29,393 nucleotides of DNA from Clostridiales bacterium (GTDB taxonomy: Bacteria; Bacillota; Clostridia; Lachnospirales; Lachnospiraceae): positions 10,583-39,975 of the forward strand of contig JAHZHG010000002.1 of the NCBI GenBank assembly GCA_019420425.1, read 5' to 3'. How positions within the stretch are numbered: position 1 is the first letter of the stretch; the number at the start of each line of letters is the position of its first letter. Below are positions 1 to 6,437 of the stretch, one piece after another. The notes beneath the pieces were generated by a model, which made no database searches, was not told the origin of the DNA, and saw nothing but the letters and a program-made list of their open reading frames with translations. The position numbers were made by a program, and so were the translations under genes.

Positions 1-489
1 TCCCTGGTTAAACCAGTCCGGCACGGCGCCGGCTGCCTTTGCTATCTGCGCAGCGTCCTTAGACTTGTGCGGGCTGCCCGGAGTCTGTCCATAGCCAATG
101 GCGATTACCATGCAGAGCTTTTCCCCGGGCGCAGCCTGAAATGCGCTTTTGCCCTTACTGTAGGTCAGCGCAACCCAACAGGTATTCAATCCCAGCTGCT
201 GGGCGTAAAGTACGGCCTTTTCTCCGTAATATCCGCACTGTTCATCCAGATCGGCGCGCTTTTTCCCTACCAAGGCAATATAGTTTTTTACTCCGGAAAA
301 TTTCCCGTAGTGTGCCATGAAGCCGTCAAATGCCTTCGGTTCATCCGTAACCAGCTGCAGGTGCAGCCCGCTCTCCCTGTTACATGCCTCCAGAAAGCTC
401 TGCAGCTTCGCTTTAACTTCCCCTTCAATTTTTCTGTCGGTATAAGCGCGGACAGAATGCCGCTTCTCCATTGCCTCTAATACTTCCAT
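1..489 (-). CDS. Nitroreductase family protein (partial, C-terminus off the window)
   Basis: Reading the minus strand from an ATG at 489 gives 163 codons open to the window edge, so the gene is cut at its 3' end. The protein begins MEVLEAMEKRHSVRAYTDRK; the R-H-S-V-R-x-Y-x-D-R-x-I block is the classic N-terminal FMN-contacting motif of the nitroreductase fold. Later it has GEKAVLYAQQLGLNTCWVAL, matching the helix that precedes the family's G-x-x-x-x-W strand. Members are FMN-dependent NAD(P)H oxidoreductases; the substrate cannot be told from sequence. The start lies 3 bases beyond the stop of the ArsR-type gene upstream, and its ribosome site (GGAGGAATAAGGA) is inside the end of that gene, so the two are translationally close and form one operon. 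Some short members of this family are only about 170 residues, so little may be missing. Confidence 0.85.
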   Translation of the reverse strand, partial: MEVLEAMEKRHSVRAYTDRKIEGEVKAKLQSFLEACNRESGLHLQLVTDEPKAFDGFMAHYGKFSGVKNYIALVGKKRADLDEQCGYYGEKAVLYAQQLGLNTCWVALTYSKGKSAFQAAPGEKLCMVIAIGYGQTPGSPHKSKDAAQIAKAAGAVPDWFNQG

Positions 490-492
490 TCC

Positions 493-861
493 TTATTCCT
501 CCTCTTCCTCATTTCCGCTTCTGTCCGGTACATTTTTCATGAAACGCTGGACGTCCTGAAAAAGCCGAATCATTCTTTTGATCTCGCTGTCCCTCGGATT
601 CAAATAGTAATAAATCAATGTACCTTCTTTTCTGGACTTTATGATGCCTGCATCCTTAAGTATCTGTATGTGATGAGACACTGCCGTTCTGGATAAATGC
701 GTCTGCTCTGCAATGTCCACCACGCGGCTGCCTCCGCACTGTCCGCCCAGCATAATCAACAGCAGATGCTGCCTTGTTTCATCTCCCAGGGCAGTCAGCA
801 GCTTCTGGCACGAGTGAAATTCCCTTTTCAGCCGCTCGATATCCTGAACCGTATTTTCCAT
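493..861 (-). CDS. ArsR-family winged-helix transcriptional regulator
   Basis: A 122-residue protein with the ArsR/SmtB layout: LTALGDETRQHLLLIMLGG (helix before the HTH), then a recognition helix in SRTAVSHHIQILKDAGII, and a beta-hairpin wing ending GTLIYYYLNP. It has cysteines at about residues 18 and 42 but lacks the CVC metal-binding box of classic ArsR, so the signal it senses is unknown. I prefer the ATG at 861 over an in-frame TTG at 873, because TTGGAGATTGAC places GGAG eight bases before the ATG. The gene leads an operon with a nitroreductase. A 28-bp near-palindrome lies over its start of transcription and ribosome site, so it probably represses itself and its partner. Confidence 0.88.
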   Translation of the reverse strand: MENTVQDIERLKREFHSCQKLLTALGDETRQHLLLIMLGGQCGGSRVVDIAEQTHLSRTAVSHHIQILKDAGIIKSRKEGTLIYYYLNPRDSEIKRMIRLFQDVQRFMKNVPDRSGNEEEEE

Positions 862-870
862 GTCAATCTC

Positions 871-898
871 CAATCTGTTTAAGCGCTTGAACAGATTG
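871..898. promoter_or_regulatory. Near-perfect 28-bp palindrome, likely ArsR operator
   Basis: The stretch reads the same on both strands at 26 of 28 positions (outer arms CAATCTGTT / AACAGATTG, centre AAGCGCTT). It starts one base beyond the -10 box and runs to the ribosome binding site of the ArsR-type gene. Dyads in this position are typical operators of ArsR/SmtB regulators. Assignment to the adjacent regulator is inference. Confidence 0.75.
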
Positions 899-907
899 AT
901 TATAACA
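899..907 (-). promoter_or_regulatory. Extended -10 promoter of the arsR-like/nitroreductase operon
   Basis: Minus-strand TGTTATAAT is a perfect TATAAT preceded by the TGn extension. No good -35 box is seen at 16-18 bp. Transcription would start near 892, inside the palindrome. Confidence 0.6.
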
Positions 908-956
908 CAAAATCCCCCAAATGGCTTATCGGTAAAGAAAATCGAGACGGATAACG

Positions 957-993
957 AAAAAAGACCGAAAGCATAAAACAGCCTTCGGTCTTT
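957..993 (-). terminator. Rho-independent terminator of the met operon
   Basis: On the minus strand AAAGACCGAA (984-993) pairs perfectly with TTCGGTCTTT (960-969) around a 14-base loop and runs into TTTTTT. It lies about 36 bases after the metF stop. Confidence 0.85.
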
Positions 994-1029
994 AACCTTA
1001 ACTTATCGCCATCATTTTGCAGCGATCCC

Positions 1030-1908
1030 TTAGATTTCGGCCAGCTTCAGCAGATCCGGCACCTTGGACTCCCAGCCCAGCGCCATGATATGTACGCCCT
1101 GGCAGTACGGCTTACATTCTTTGATGATGCGTGCGGCAATCTCCACGCCGGTGATGCCGGCTTTTGTCTTTTCCTTGTCCTTCTTCAGCTCGTCGATCAT
1201 ATCCTGCGGAACATGGATACCGGCAACATTGTCGTTCATGTATTTGGCCATTCCTGCGGACTTGGGAATTACGATTCCCAGCTGAACCGGCTTGCCAAAC
1301 TGTTTTGCTTTTTCCATGAATTTGATGAATTTCTCCGGCTCGTATACGGCCTGGGTCTGGAAGTAGTCTGCGCCTGCGCGAACCTTGCGCTCCATCTTTG
1401 CCAGCTGTGCGTCAACGGAATCGCTGCAGGGAGATACAACTGCGCCCTTGGCAAACTTAGGCGGCTCGCCGACCAGCGGGTTTCCGCCCAGGTCTACGCC
1501 CTCTTCCAGCTTTTTCACGGTATGGATCAGAGAAACGGAATCCAGATCAAATACCGGCTTTGCCTGCGGATGATCGCCCATCTTGGTATGGTCTCCGGTT
1601 AACAGCAGCAGGTTCTCGATACCCAGCATAGCTGCGCTCAGCAGATCGGACTGCAGTGCGATACGGTTCCGGTCACGGCAGGTCAGCTGGAAAATCGGAG
1701 TCAGGCCCTCGTCCTTCAGCGCTTTACAGGTTGCCAGGGAGCCAAGGCGCATAACGGAGGACTGATTATCTGTCACGTTTACGGCAGTAATGCCGCTTAA
1801 ATACGTCTTCGCTTCTTCCAGCAGATGTTCAATATGGATTCCTTTTGGCGGACCTACTTCCGCAGAAACTACAAATTCACCACGTTCAAATAACTCAGTA
1901 ATTTTCAT
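1030..1908 (-). CDS. metF: Methylenetetrahydrofolate reductase, MetF
   Basis: A 292-residue MTHFR TIM-barrel protein, the usual length of bacterial MetF. It has SAEVGPPKG near the N-terminus (Glu17 in the place of the catalytic Glu of the FEFFPP motif in E. coli MetF), NVTDNQSS, FQLTCRDRNR, and LLLTGDH (Asp106 in the place of the Asp contacting the flavin). It reduces 5,10-methylene-THF to 5-methyl-THF with FAD/FMN. It lies 38 bases after metV, behind TAGGAG nine bases before the ATG, and is the last gene of a three-gene operon ended by a clear terminator. The MetV and RnfC neighbours place it with the acetogen-type multi-subunit enzymes rather than the stand-alone NADH-using E. coli type. 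The methyl group could feed methionine synthesis, the Wood-Ljungdahl pathway, or both; no other gene of that pathway lies in this window. Confidence 0.95.
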   Translation of the reverse strand: MKITELFERGEFVVSAEVGPPKGIHIEHLLEEAKTYLSGITAVNVTDNQSSVMRLGSLATCKALKDEGLTPIFQLTCRDRNRIALQSDLLSAAMLGIENLLLLTGDHTKMGDHPQAKPVFDLDSVSLIHTVKKLEEGVDLGGNPLVGEPPKFAKGAVVSPCSDSVDAQLAKMERKVRAGADYFQTQAVYEPEKFIKFMEKAKQFGKPVQLGIVIPKSAGMAKYMNDNVAGIHVPQDMIDELKKDKEKTKAGITGVEIAARIIKECKPYCQGVHIMALGWESKVPDLLKLAEI

Positions 1909-1946
1909 TGTACATTGCTCCTAATCATTAATATTTTGAATATGTT

Positions 1947-2570
1947 TTACTTAGCTACTTCATCGTCTGTTGCGAAATTACGTACCTGCGTCGGACATTT
2001 CAATACATCCAGGCGTCCCAGCTGCTCAAGCCGTCTGTAGATACGCTCCCAGCCGCATTCCATGTCGCCGTCCACTTCACATTTGCCGTGCTTGGCGCCG
2101 CCGCACTGTCCGTTGACCAGGCTCTTGGAACAGGCCGTAATCGGGCAGATTCCTCCGGTTAAGTTCAGGTAGCATTCGCCGCACTGATCGCATTTGTATT
2201 CTAACGGGGTTACGCCCTGGAAGCCCGGCATCGGGTAGGTGTCACATGCCGCATATACCTTTTTGTCCTCCAGATACCCTGCAATCGTCTGTACGCCAAC
2301 GCCGCAGGAGAGTACAAGAACTGCGTCAGCCGCTTCGATCTCACTCTTATGTTTTTCGAGGCGCAGCTGCATGTTTTCCGGGTTACATATGTAGTCCGTA
2401 GTAATCACTCCGGTCACATTTCCGCCGGCAGCCAGTTCCTTTTCCAATTCAACGGCTTCCTTTTCCGGGAAATGAACCTCTTTGCATCCCTGGCAATTAA
2501 TGATAAAAACCTTTTTTCCGTCTACCAGTGATACGATAGTTTCCTTTGCTTTTAATTCGGTAATTAACAT
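1947..2570 (-). CDS. metV: MetV, cysteine-rich zinc/Fe-S partner of MetF
   Basis: A 207-residue protein of the MetV type (methylene-THF reductase C-terminal, cysteine-rich family). Cysteines seen: C26 and C29 (CQGC), C62, C89 (SCGVG), C109, then a dense block CDQCGECYLNLTGGICP (C127, C130, C133, C142) followed by C147, C156, C164 and C172. In characterised MetVF enzymes this subunit carries metal/Fe-S cofactors and passes electrons to MetF; that is family knowledge. Its ATG lies one base after the stop of the upstream metV-rnfC fusion, with GGGGG inside that gene's tail, so the two are translationally coupled. It is a paralogue of the N-terminal 200 residues of that fusion, which makes the operon carry two MetV units. 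Confidence 0.9.
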   Translation of the reverse strand: MLITELKAKETIVSLVDGKKVFIINCQGCKEVHFPEKEAVELEKELAAGGNVTGVITTDYICNPENMQLRLEKHKSEIEAADAVLVLSCGVGVQTIAGYLEDKKVYAACDTYPMPGFQGVTPLEYKCDQCGECYLNLTGGICPITACSKSLVNGQCGGAKHGKCEVDGDMECGWERIYRRLEQLGRLDVLKCPTQVRNFATDDEVAK

Positions 2571-2571
2571 A

Positions 2572-4533
2572 TCACTTCATCCCCCTTACTGCACCTTTTC
2601 CGGCTTTAATCTTGCTGACCAGCGGAATCTTGGAGGAACAGATGTATTCGCAGCATCTGCACTCGACGCAATCCATAACATTTTTATCCTTCATTCCCTG
2701 CCAGTTCTGCTCATCCGCATATTTTGCAAAATACAGCGGAGAAAGCTCCATGGGACATACGTCCACGCAGCGTCCGCACTTGATACACGGCTGCTCTACG
2801 GTGTGGTCGGTATCCACGGCAATGATTCCATTGGAGCCCTTCATAATCGGCACATTGACATCGTTCAGGACAAAGCCCATCATCGGGCCGCCTGCCTTGA
2901 TCGTCACATCGTCGCCGATAATGCCGCCGCAGTAATCAATCAGGTCTTTTGTATTGGTACCAATCTTTACGATATAGTTGCCCGGCTTTCTCAGTCTTTC
3001 ACCGGTTACCGTGACTACACGCTCTACCAGCGGCATACCCTTCTGAATGGCGTCAGAGATTGCCTTTGTGGTGCTGATATTGCTCACTACGCACCCTACG
3101 TCTGCAGGCAGTCCGCCGCTCGGCACTTTTCTGCCGGTAACGCGCTTAATCAGCATCTTCTCAGCGCCCTGCGGGTACTTTGTCTTGGCTACTACCACTT
3201 CGATGTTGCTGCAATCAGCAGTTTTTGCCTGCAGCAGCTCAATGGCATCCGGCTTGTTGTCCTCAATTACGATAAGGCCTTTTTCAGCGCCAACGGTTTT
3301 GATGATCGCCTTAAGACCGTAAATAACGTCGTCTGCAAACTCCAGGAGTACCCTGTGGTCTGCGGTCAGCAACGGCTCACATTCGCAGCCGTTTAACAAA
3401 ATCGTATCCACCGGCTTGGCAGGTTTTAGCTTAACCGCTGTCGGGAAACCGGCGCCGCCCATACCTACGATACCCGCCTCGCGGACAATATCGATAATCT
3501 CGTCCGGGGTCAGACTGTCAAGATCCTTGTGAGGCTGTACGGATTCATGCAGAGTATTTTTCCCATCTGACCGGATAACAACGGACAGACATTCGCCTCT
3601 TGTGGCGTGCGGATGGTTTTCAATGGCAATCACCGTTCCGCTGACGCTGGAGTGTATCGGGCTGCTGATGAAGGCTGCCGCTTCGCCAATTTTCTGGCCT
3701 ACCTTAACGGTATCGCCCACCTGCACGACAGGGTTCGCAGGTGCACCTGCGTGCATGGACAGCGGAATAACCACGACCTCCGGATCCGGGAATCTCTCCA
3801 GGGCAAGATGCTCGGTGAACTCCTTGCGCTCTGTGGGATGCACGCCGCCGTAATACCCGGCAAGCCGGTTTTCCCGAATAGATTTTACATAATCATTGAT
3901 AAACTTGAAATTAACCTTTGAGTAATCACGCACCTGTACGGGCTGATCCAAAAACTCTTCCAGGCGGCCCTGTTTTTCCAGCCTTCTGTATATCTTTTCC
4001 CAGGCGCAGTCTTTCTCGCCGTCTACTTCACATTTTCCGTTTTTCGCACCGCCGCACTGTCCGTTAACCAGGCTCTTTGAGCAGTCAACGATCGGGCAGA
4101 TTCCGCCGGTGATATTCAGGTAGCATTGCGCACATGCGTCACAGCTCCGCTTTGTCAGCGCCATACCATGATGCCCCCGGTAGTTCAGTGAATTGCTGGC
4201 CGCGTATACAGGTTTTCCGGCTAAATCCGCAACAGTCTGAATACCCAGGCCGCAGGAGATTACGAAAACATTTTCCGTGCCCTCCGGAATCACGTCCTGT
4301 AGCTTCCTTTCTGTCTGGGTTTTGTTGCACAAAAAGTCAACCTTTATACTGCCTGTGACTGTTTTTCCATGTTCGGCAACAATTTTCTCAAATTCACCGC
4401 AATCGGGTTCGTCAATGGTTTCAAATTCCTTGAAGCACTTGTTACAAGCAACGATAAACAGGTTATCCTTATCGGCCAATACTGACGCCAATTCGTCGCT
4501 GCTTTTCAACTTATACTTAGTATAGTTTTCCAA
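2572..4533 (-). CDS. MetV-RnfC2 fusion protein (Fe-S, NADH module)
   Basis: A 653-residue two-part protein. Residues 1 to about 205 repeat the MetV plan: C30/C33 (CNKC), C94, then CDACAQCYLNITGGICP (C131, C134, C137, C146), C151, C160, C168, C176. The equivalent of stand-alone MetV C109 is missing here. Residues about 225-653 are an RnfC-like protein: a biotinyl/SLBB-type beta region, the NADH/FMN-binding loop GIVGMGGAGFP (354-364), and two ferredoxin-like [4Fe-4S] motifs, CIKCGRCVDVCP (583-594) and CVECRCCEYIC (622-632). In Acetobacterium woodii the heterotrimer MetF-MetV-RnfC2 oxidises NADH to reduce methylene-THF; here RnfC2 appears joined to a second MetV. The start is a TTG at 4533 behind AAGGAAGGTGAG; there is no nearby ATG. 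It heads the operon metV-rnfC, metV, metF. Confidence 0.9.
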   Translation of the reverse strand: MENYTKYKLKSSDELASVLADKDNLFIVACNKCFKEFETIDEPDCGEFEKIVAEHGKTVTGSIKVDFLCNKTQTERKLQDVIPEGTENVFVISCGLGIQTVADLAGKPVYAASNSLNYRGHHGMALTKRSCDACAQCYLNITGGICPIVDCSKSLVNGQCGGAKNGKCEVDGEKDCAWEKIYRRLEKQGRLEEFLDQPVQVRDYSKVNFKFINDYVKSIRENRLAGYYGGVHPTERKEFTEHLALERFPDPEVVVIPLSMHAGAPANPVVQVGDTVKVGQKIGEAAAFISSPIHSSVSGTVIAIENHPHATRGECLSVVIRSDGKNTLHESVQPHKDLDSLTPDEIIDIVREAGIVGMGGAGFPTAVKLKPAKPVDTILLNGCECEPLLTADHRVLLEFADDVIYGLKAIIKTVGAEKGLIVIEDNKPDAIELLQAKTADCSNIEVVVAKTKYPQGAEKMLIKRVTGRKVPSGGLPADVGCVVSNISTTKAISDAIQKGMPLVERVVTVTGERLRKPGNYIVKIGTNTKDLIDYCGGIIGDDVTIKAGGPMMGFVLNDVNVPIMKGSNGIIAVDTDHTVEQPCIKCGRCVDVCPMELSPLYFAKYADEQNWQGMKDKNVMDCVECRCCEYICSSKIPLVSKIKAGKGAVRGMK

Positions 4534-4664
4534 TTGCTCACCTTCCTTATCAAATTGATCCGCAAACCTTATGTTTATCTGCTTTTGTTATCTTCTCCGC
4601 CTCTGCACGCTGAAGAAAAGTAATACTAAACAAATAACTCAGTTCTGCAATTAAAGCATATTTA

Positions 4665-4673
4665 AGTATATCA
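4665..4673 (-). promoter_or_regulatory. Candidate extended -10 promoter of the met operon
   Basis: Minus-strand TGATATACT is a TGn-extended -10 box; the -35 region is weak. The leader to the TTG start would be about 120 bases, AT-rich, with no riboswitch that I recognise. Confidence 0.45.
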
Positions 4674-4770
4674 AATATTGGCTGTATTATCTAGTCTAAA
4701 CATACATTTTTCGTAAAAAATATACATTATGCGCAAATTAAATATTCCGTTTGACGCAAGCGCCTTTTCC

Positions 4771-4920
4771 TCACCTGATCATGTATGTGGGCAGACTATT
4801 CCTCAGGCACAGCGCACCATACCCGACCTGCGGATTCGGATATATATTAAATCCTGGCAGAGGCTTTGCGCCCCGCTGCAGGTATGCCCGCACCTTTGCT
4901 CCATATGCTACTGTCAAGTA
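4771..4920 (-). pseudogene. C-terminal remnant of a second Csp-like subtilase
   Basis: Translated on the minus strand to a TGA at 4771-4773, this stretch gives YGAKVRAYLQRGAKPLPGF, then PNPQVGYGALCLRNSLP. The intact subtilase at 6438-8198 ends YGEKVKAYLRRGARPLPGF, then PNPQVGYGALCVRDSLPG, so about 36 of the last residues align almost one to one. A PYL upstream may also match, with a three-residue insertion. Nothing of the catalytic domain is present. It lies just below the AlbA_2-type gene at 5020-6318, so that gene separates the remnant from the intact copy. The rest of the 486-base gap 4534-5019 holds only the met promoter and leader as far as I can see. Confidence 0.85.
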
Positions 4921-5019
4921 AGGGCCAAAAATTTTTCTGATATAAATCACACATAATATGGCAGTTCCCGTATAACAGTTTCCATTAGTACATCATTTTC
5001 CGGTTTGACAAATCATCTT

Positions 5020-6318
5020 TCATCTAAGCCAATTCACTACCCATTGACCGCTTTTTTTAGAACCATTTCTTACAACAAGCTCTTGCTCTTTTAAATACTT
5101 AATCCGTTTTGTAATGGTTGTTGCACCAATTCCCATTTTCTGACTAATTTCACTTACGGTAATCCTACTGTTTTCTTCCATAAGTTTAAGTATCTTTTCA
5201 TCTCTTTCATTAAGCGTTTGTTTTTCCGTTTCTACCATTTGCATTCCAGATATATTTTTTCTGTTCAACGGAATTGTTACAGTAATAAAATTTTCCGTAA
5301 TATCAAATACTTCCTTTCCATATCTGGATACAATCAGAGGAACCCCATGTCCCGTCTGTTCTATATAATCTAACTGCACCATAATCTGCTGAAGTTCAAG
5401 ATTCACAGGTTTACTTTTTCCTTCATAAAACTCATCTAATGTAAGTCCATCCGGCAGGCCTCCGACAGATATAATCTCAATCCTGTCTTCAAACATATAT
5501 ACCGCTGGCGGTGTCTGTCTTGACCAGCGATTGTGCAGACAAGCGTTCAGCCATGCCTCCCTGAAACACGTAAAATCAAATAATTTATTTTCTTTTCTAA
5601 GACTTCCGCCAACATCTACAACAGTATCGTTCAATGCTTCCATATAGTCCAACACTTGTTTCACAGCCACTAACATACATTTATATCCATATTCATTTCT
5701 CTTAATCAAGTCCGTTTTGTCCGTTCCGCGGAATACTGCAATTTTAATAGAATAACTATTATTATCTGCCAAAATACTTGCCATTAAGTTATAAGCGCCA
5801 TCACGAGTCAAAAGATTCAGATTCTGTTTAAAAGTATTTTCCCTCAGCGTCAAATTATTTCCTGCATATAACGTTTTCAATTGTTCGAAGGTTAACTCTT
5901 GATTATTAGCCTCAATATTAACAATGGAATCTGAAATACTGAGCATCAAGCTGCGCAGTTGCTGTGGCGATATTTCTCTATCCTCATCTGCTGATCTCAT
6001 ATAATACTTCCCGTAAGCAGAATAAGGCCTCTCATCTCCCACTGCAGAGACTTTTATTATATTTTTATCATCACATAGTTCCATAATAATTGTTGGAATA
6101 ATTTGTGGCTTAATCGCATTGGCAATTCCTTGAGATATCTCGCGCATAGTACGATCTCCAATTTGTTGCCCTACAACTTCTCCGTCATTCCTTACCCCAA
6201 AATACAATATCGCTTTTCCATTTTTATTCAACATAGAAGCAAGAGAAATAATACCTTCCTTTAATTCTCCTGTTGTTTTTTTAAATTCAACAACTTCTGT
6301 CTCCATTCCAAGATTCAA
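5020..6318 (-). CDS. AlbA_2 (Schlafen-type) domain / HTH regulator-like protein
   Basis: A 432-residue protein with an N-terminal AlbA_2 (divergent AAA_4, Schlafen-like) domain: EVVEFKKTTGELKEGIISL, then ILYFGVRNDGEVVGQQIGD (residues about 8-70). A middle region resembles the HATPase_c_4/RecG-like C-terminal region (REAWLNACLHNRW, then EQTGHGVPLIVSRYG). The last 60 residues form a winged helix (ITVSEISQKMGIGATTITKR), ending KKSGQWVVNWLR. Members are usually annotated as putative transcriptional regulators or RecG-related proteins; no activity can be assigned. The start is TTG at 6318, because AGGAGGTG lies seven bases before it and too far from the ATG at 6306. The gene is visibly AT-rich beside GC-rich neighbours and stands alone with its own promoter, which suggests horizontal transfer. 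A second, divergent gene of this type lies at 22874-24337. Confidence 0.82.
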   Translation of the reverse strand: MNLGMETEVVEFKKTTGELKEGIISLASMLNKNGKAILYFGVRNDGEVVGQQIGDRTMREISQGIANAIKPQIIPTIIMELCDDKNIIKVSAVGDERPYSAYGKYYMRSADEDREISPQQLRSLMLSISDSIVNIEANNQELTFEQLKTLYAGNNLTLRENTFKQNLNLLTRDGAYNLMASILADNNSYSIKIAVFRGTDKTDLIKRNEYGYKCMLVAVKQVLDYMEALNDTVVDVGGSLRKENKLFDFTCFREAWLNACLHNRWSRQTPPAVYMFEDRIEIISVGGLPDGLTLDEFYEGKSKPVNLELQQIMVQLDYIEQTGHGVPLIVSRYGKEVFDITENFITVTIPLNRKNISGMQMVETEKQTLNERDEKILKLMEENSRITVSEISQKMGIGATTITKRIKYLKEQELVVRNGSKKSGQWVVNWLR

Positions 6319-6341
6319 TTCAAAGCACCTCCTCTTTATAA

Positions 6342-6370
6342 AGTATAGCCCTTTTCATCATTTTAATCAA
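6342..6370 (-). promoter_or_regulatory. Sigma-A-type promoter of the AlbA_2 gene at 5020-6318
   Basis: On the minus strand TTGATT (6365-6370), a 17-bp spacer, then TATACT (6342-6347). The leader is short and is followed by AGGAGGTG. Confidence 0.8.
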
Positions 6371-6374
6371 CACA

Positions 6375-6418
6375 TAATCATCGCTTTATTCATCACATAT
6401 ATAGTAAAGTGATGATTA
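6375..6418. promoter_or_regulatory. Inverted repeat just upstream of the AlbA_2 gene promoter
   Basis: Arms TAATCATCGCTTTA (6375-6388) and TAAAGTGATGATTA (6405-6418) pair at 13 of 14 positions around a 16-base AT-rich spacer. The left arm stops 4 bases before the -35 box. ATGATGA-like half sites also recur inside the spacer edge and the promoter spacer. This is the layout of a regulator-binding site; the likely binder is the HTH protein encoded next to it, which is inference. Confidence 0.6.
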
Positions 6419-6437
6419 ACCAACAAGCATACCAAAC

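Noticed and set aside
2482..3396. A 304-residue plus-strand frame
   Set aside because: It lies antisense to the RnfC-like region, has no recognisable domain, and the minus-strand gene has clear motifs.
4534..4664. A SAM or other riboswitch in the met operon leader
   Set aside because: No S-box, SMK or other conserved riboswitch core was seen; the leader is AT-rich with weak pairing only.
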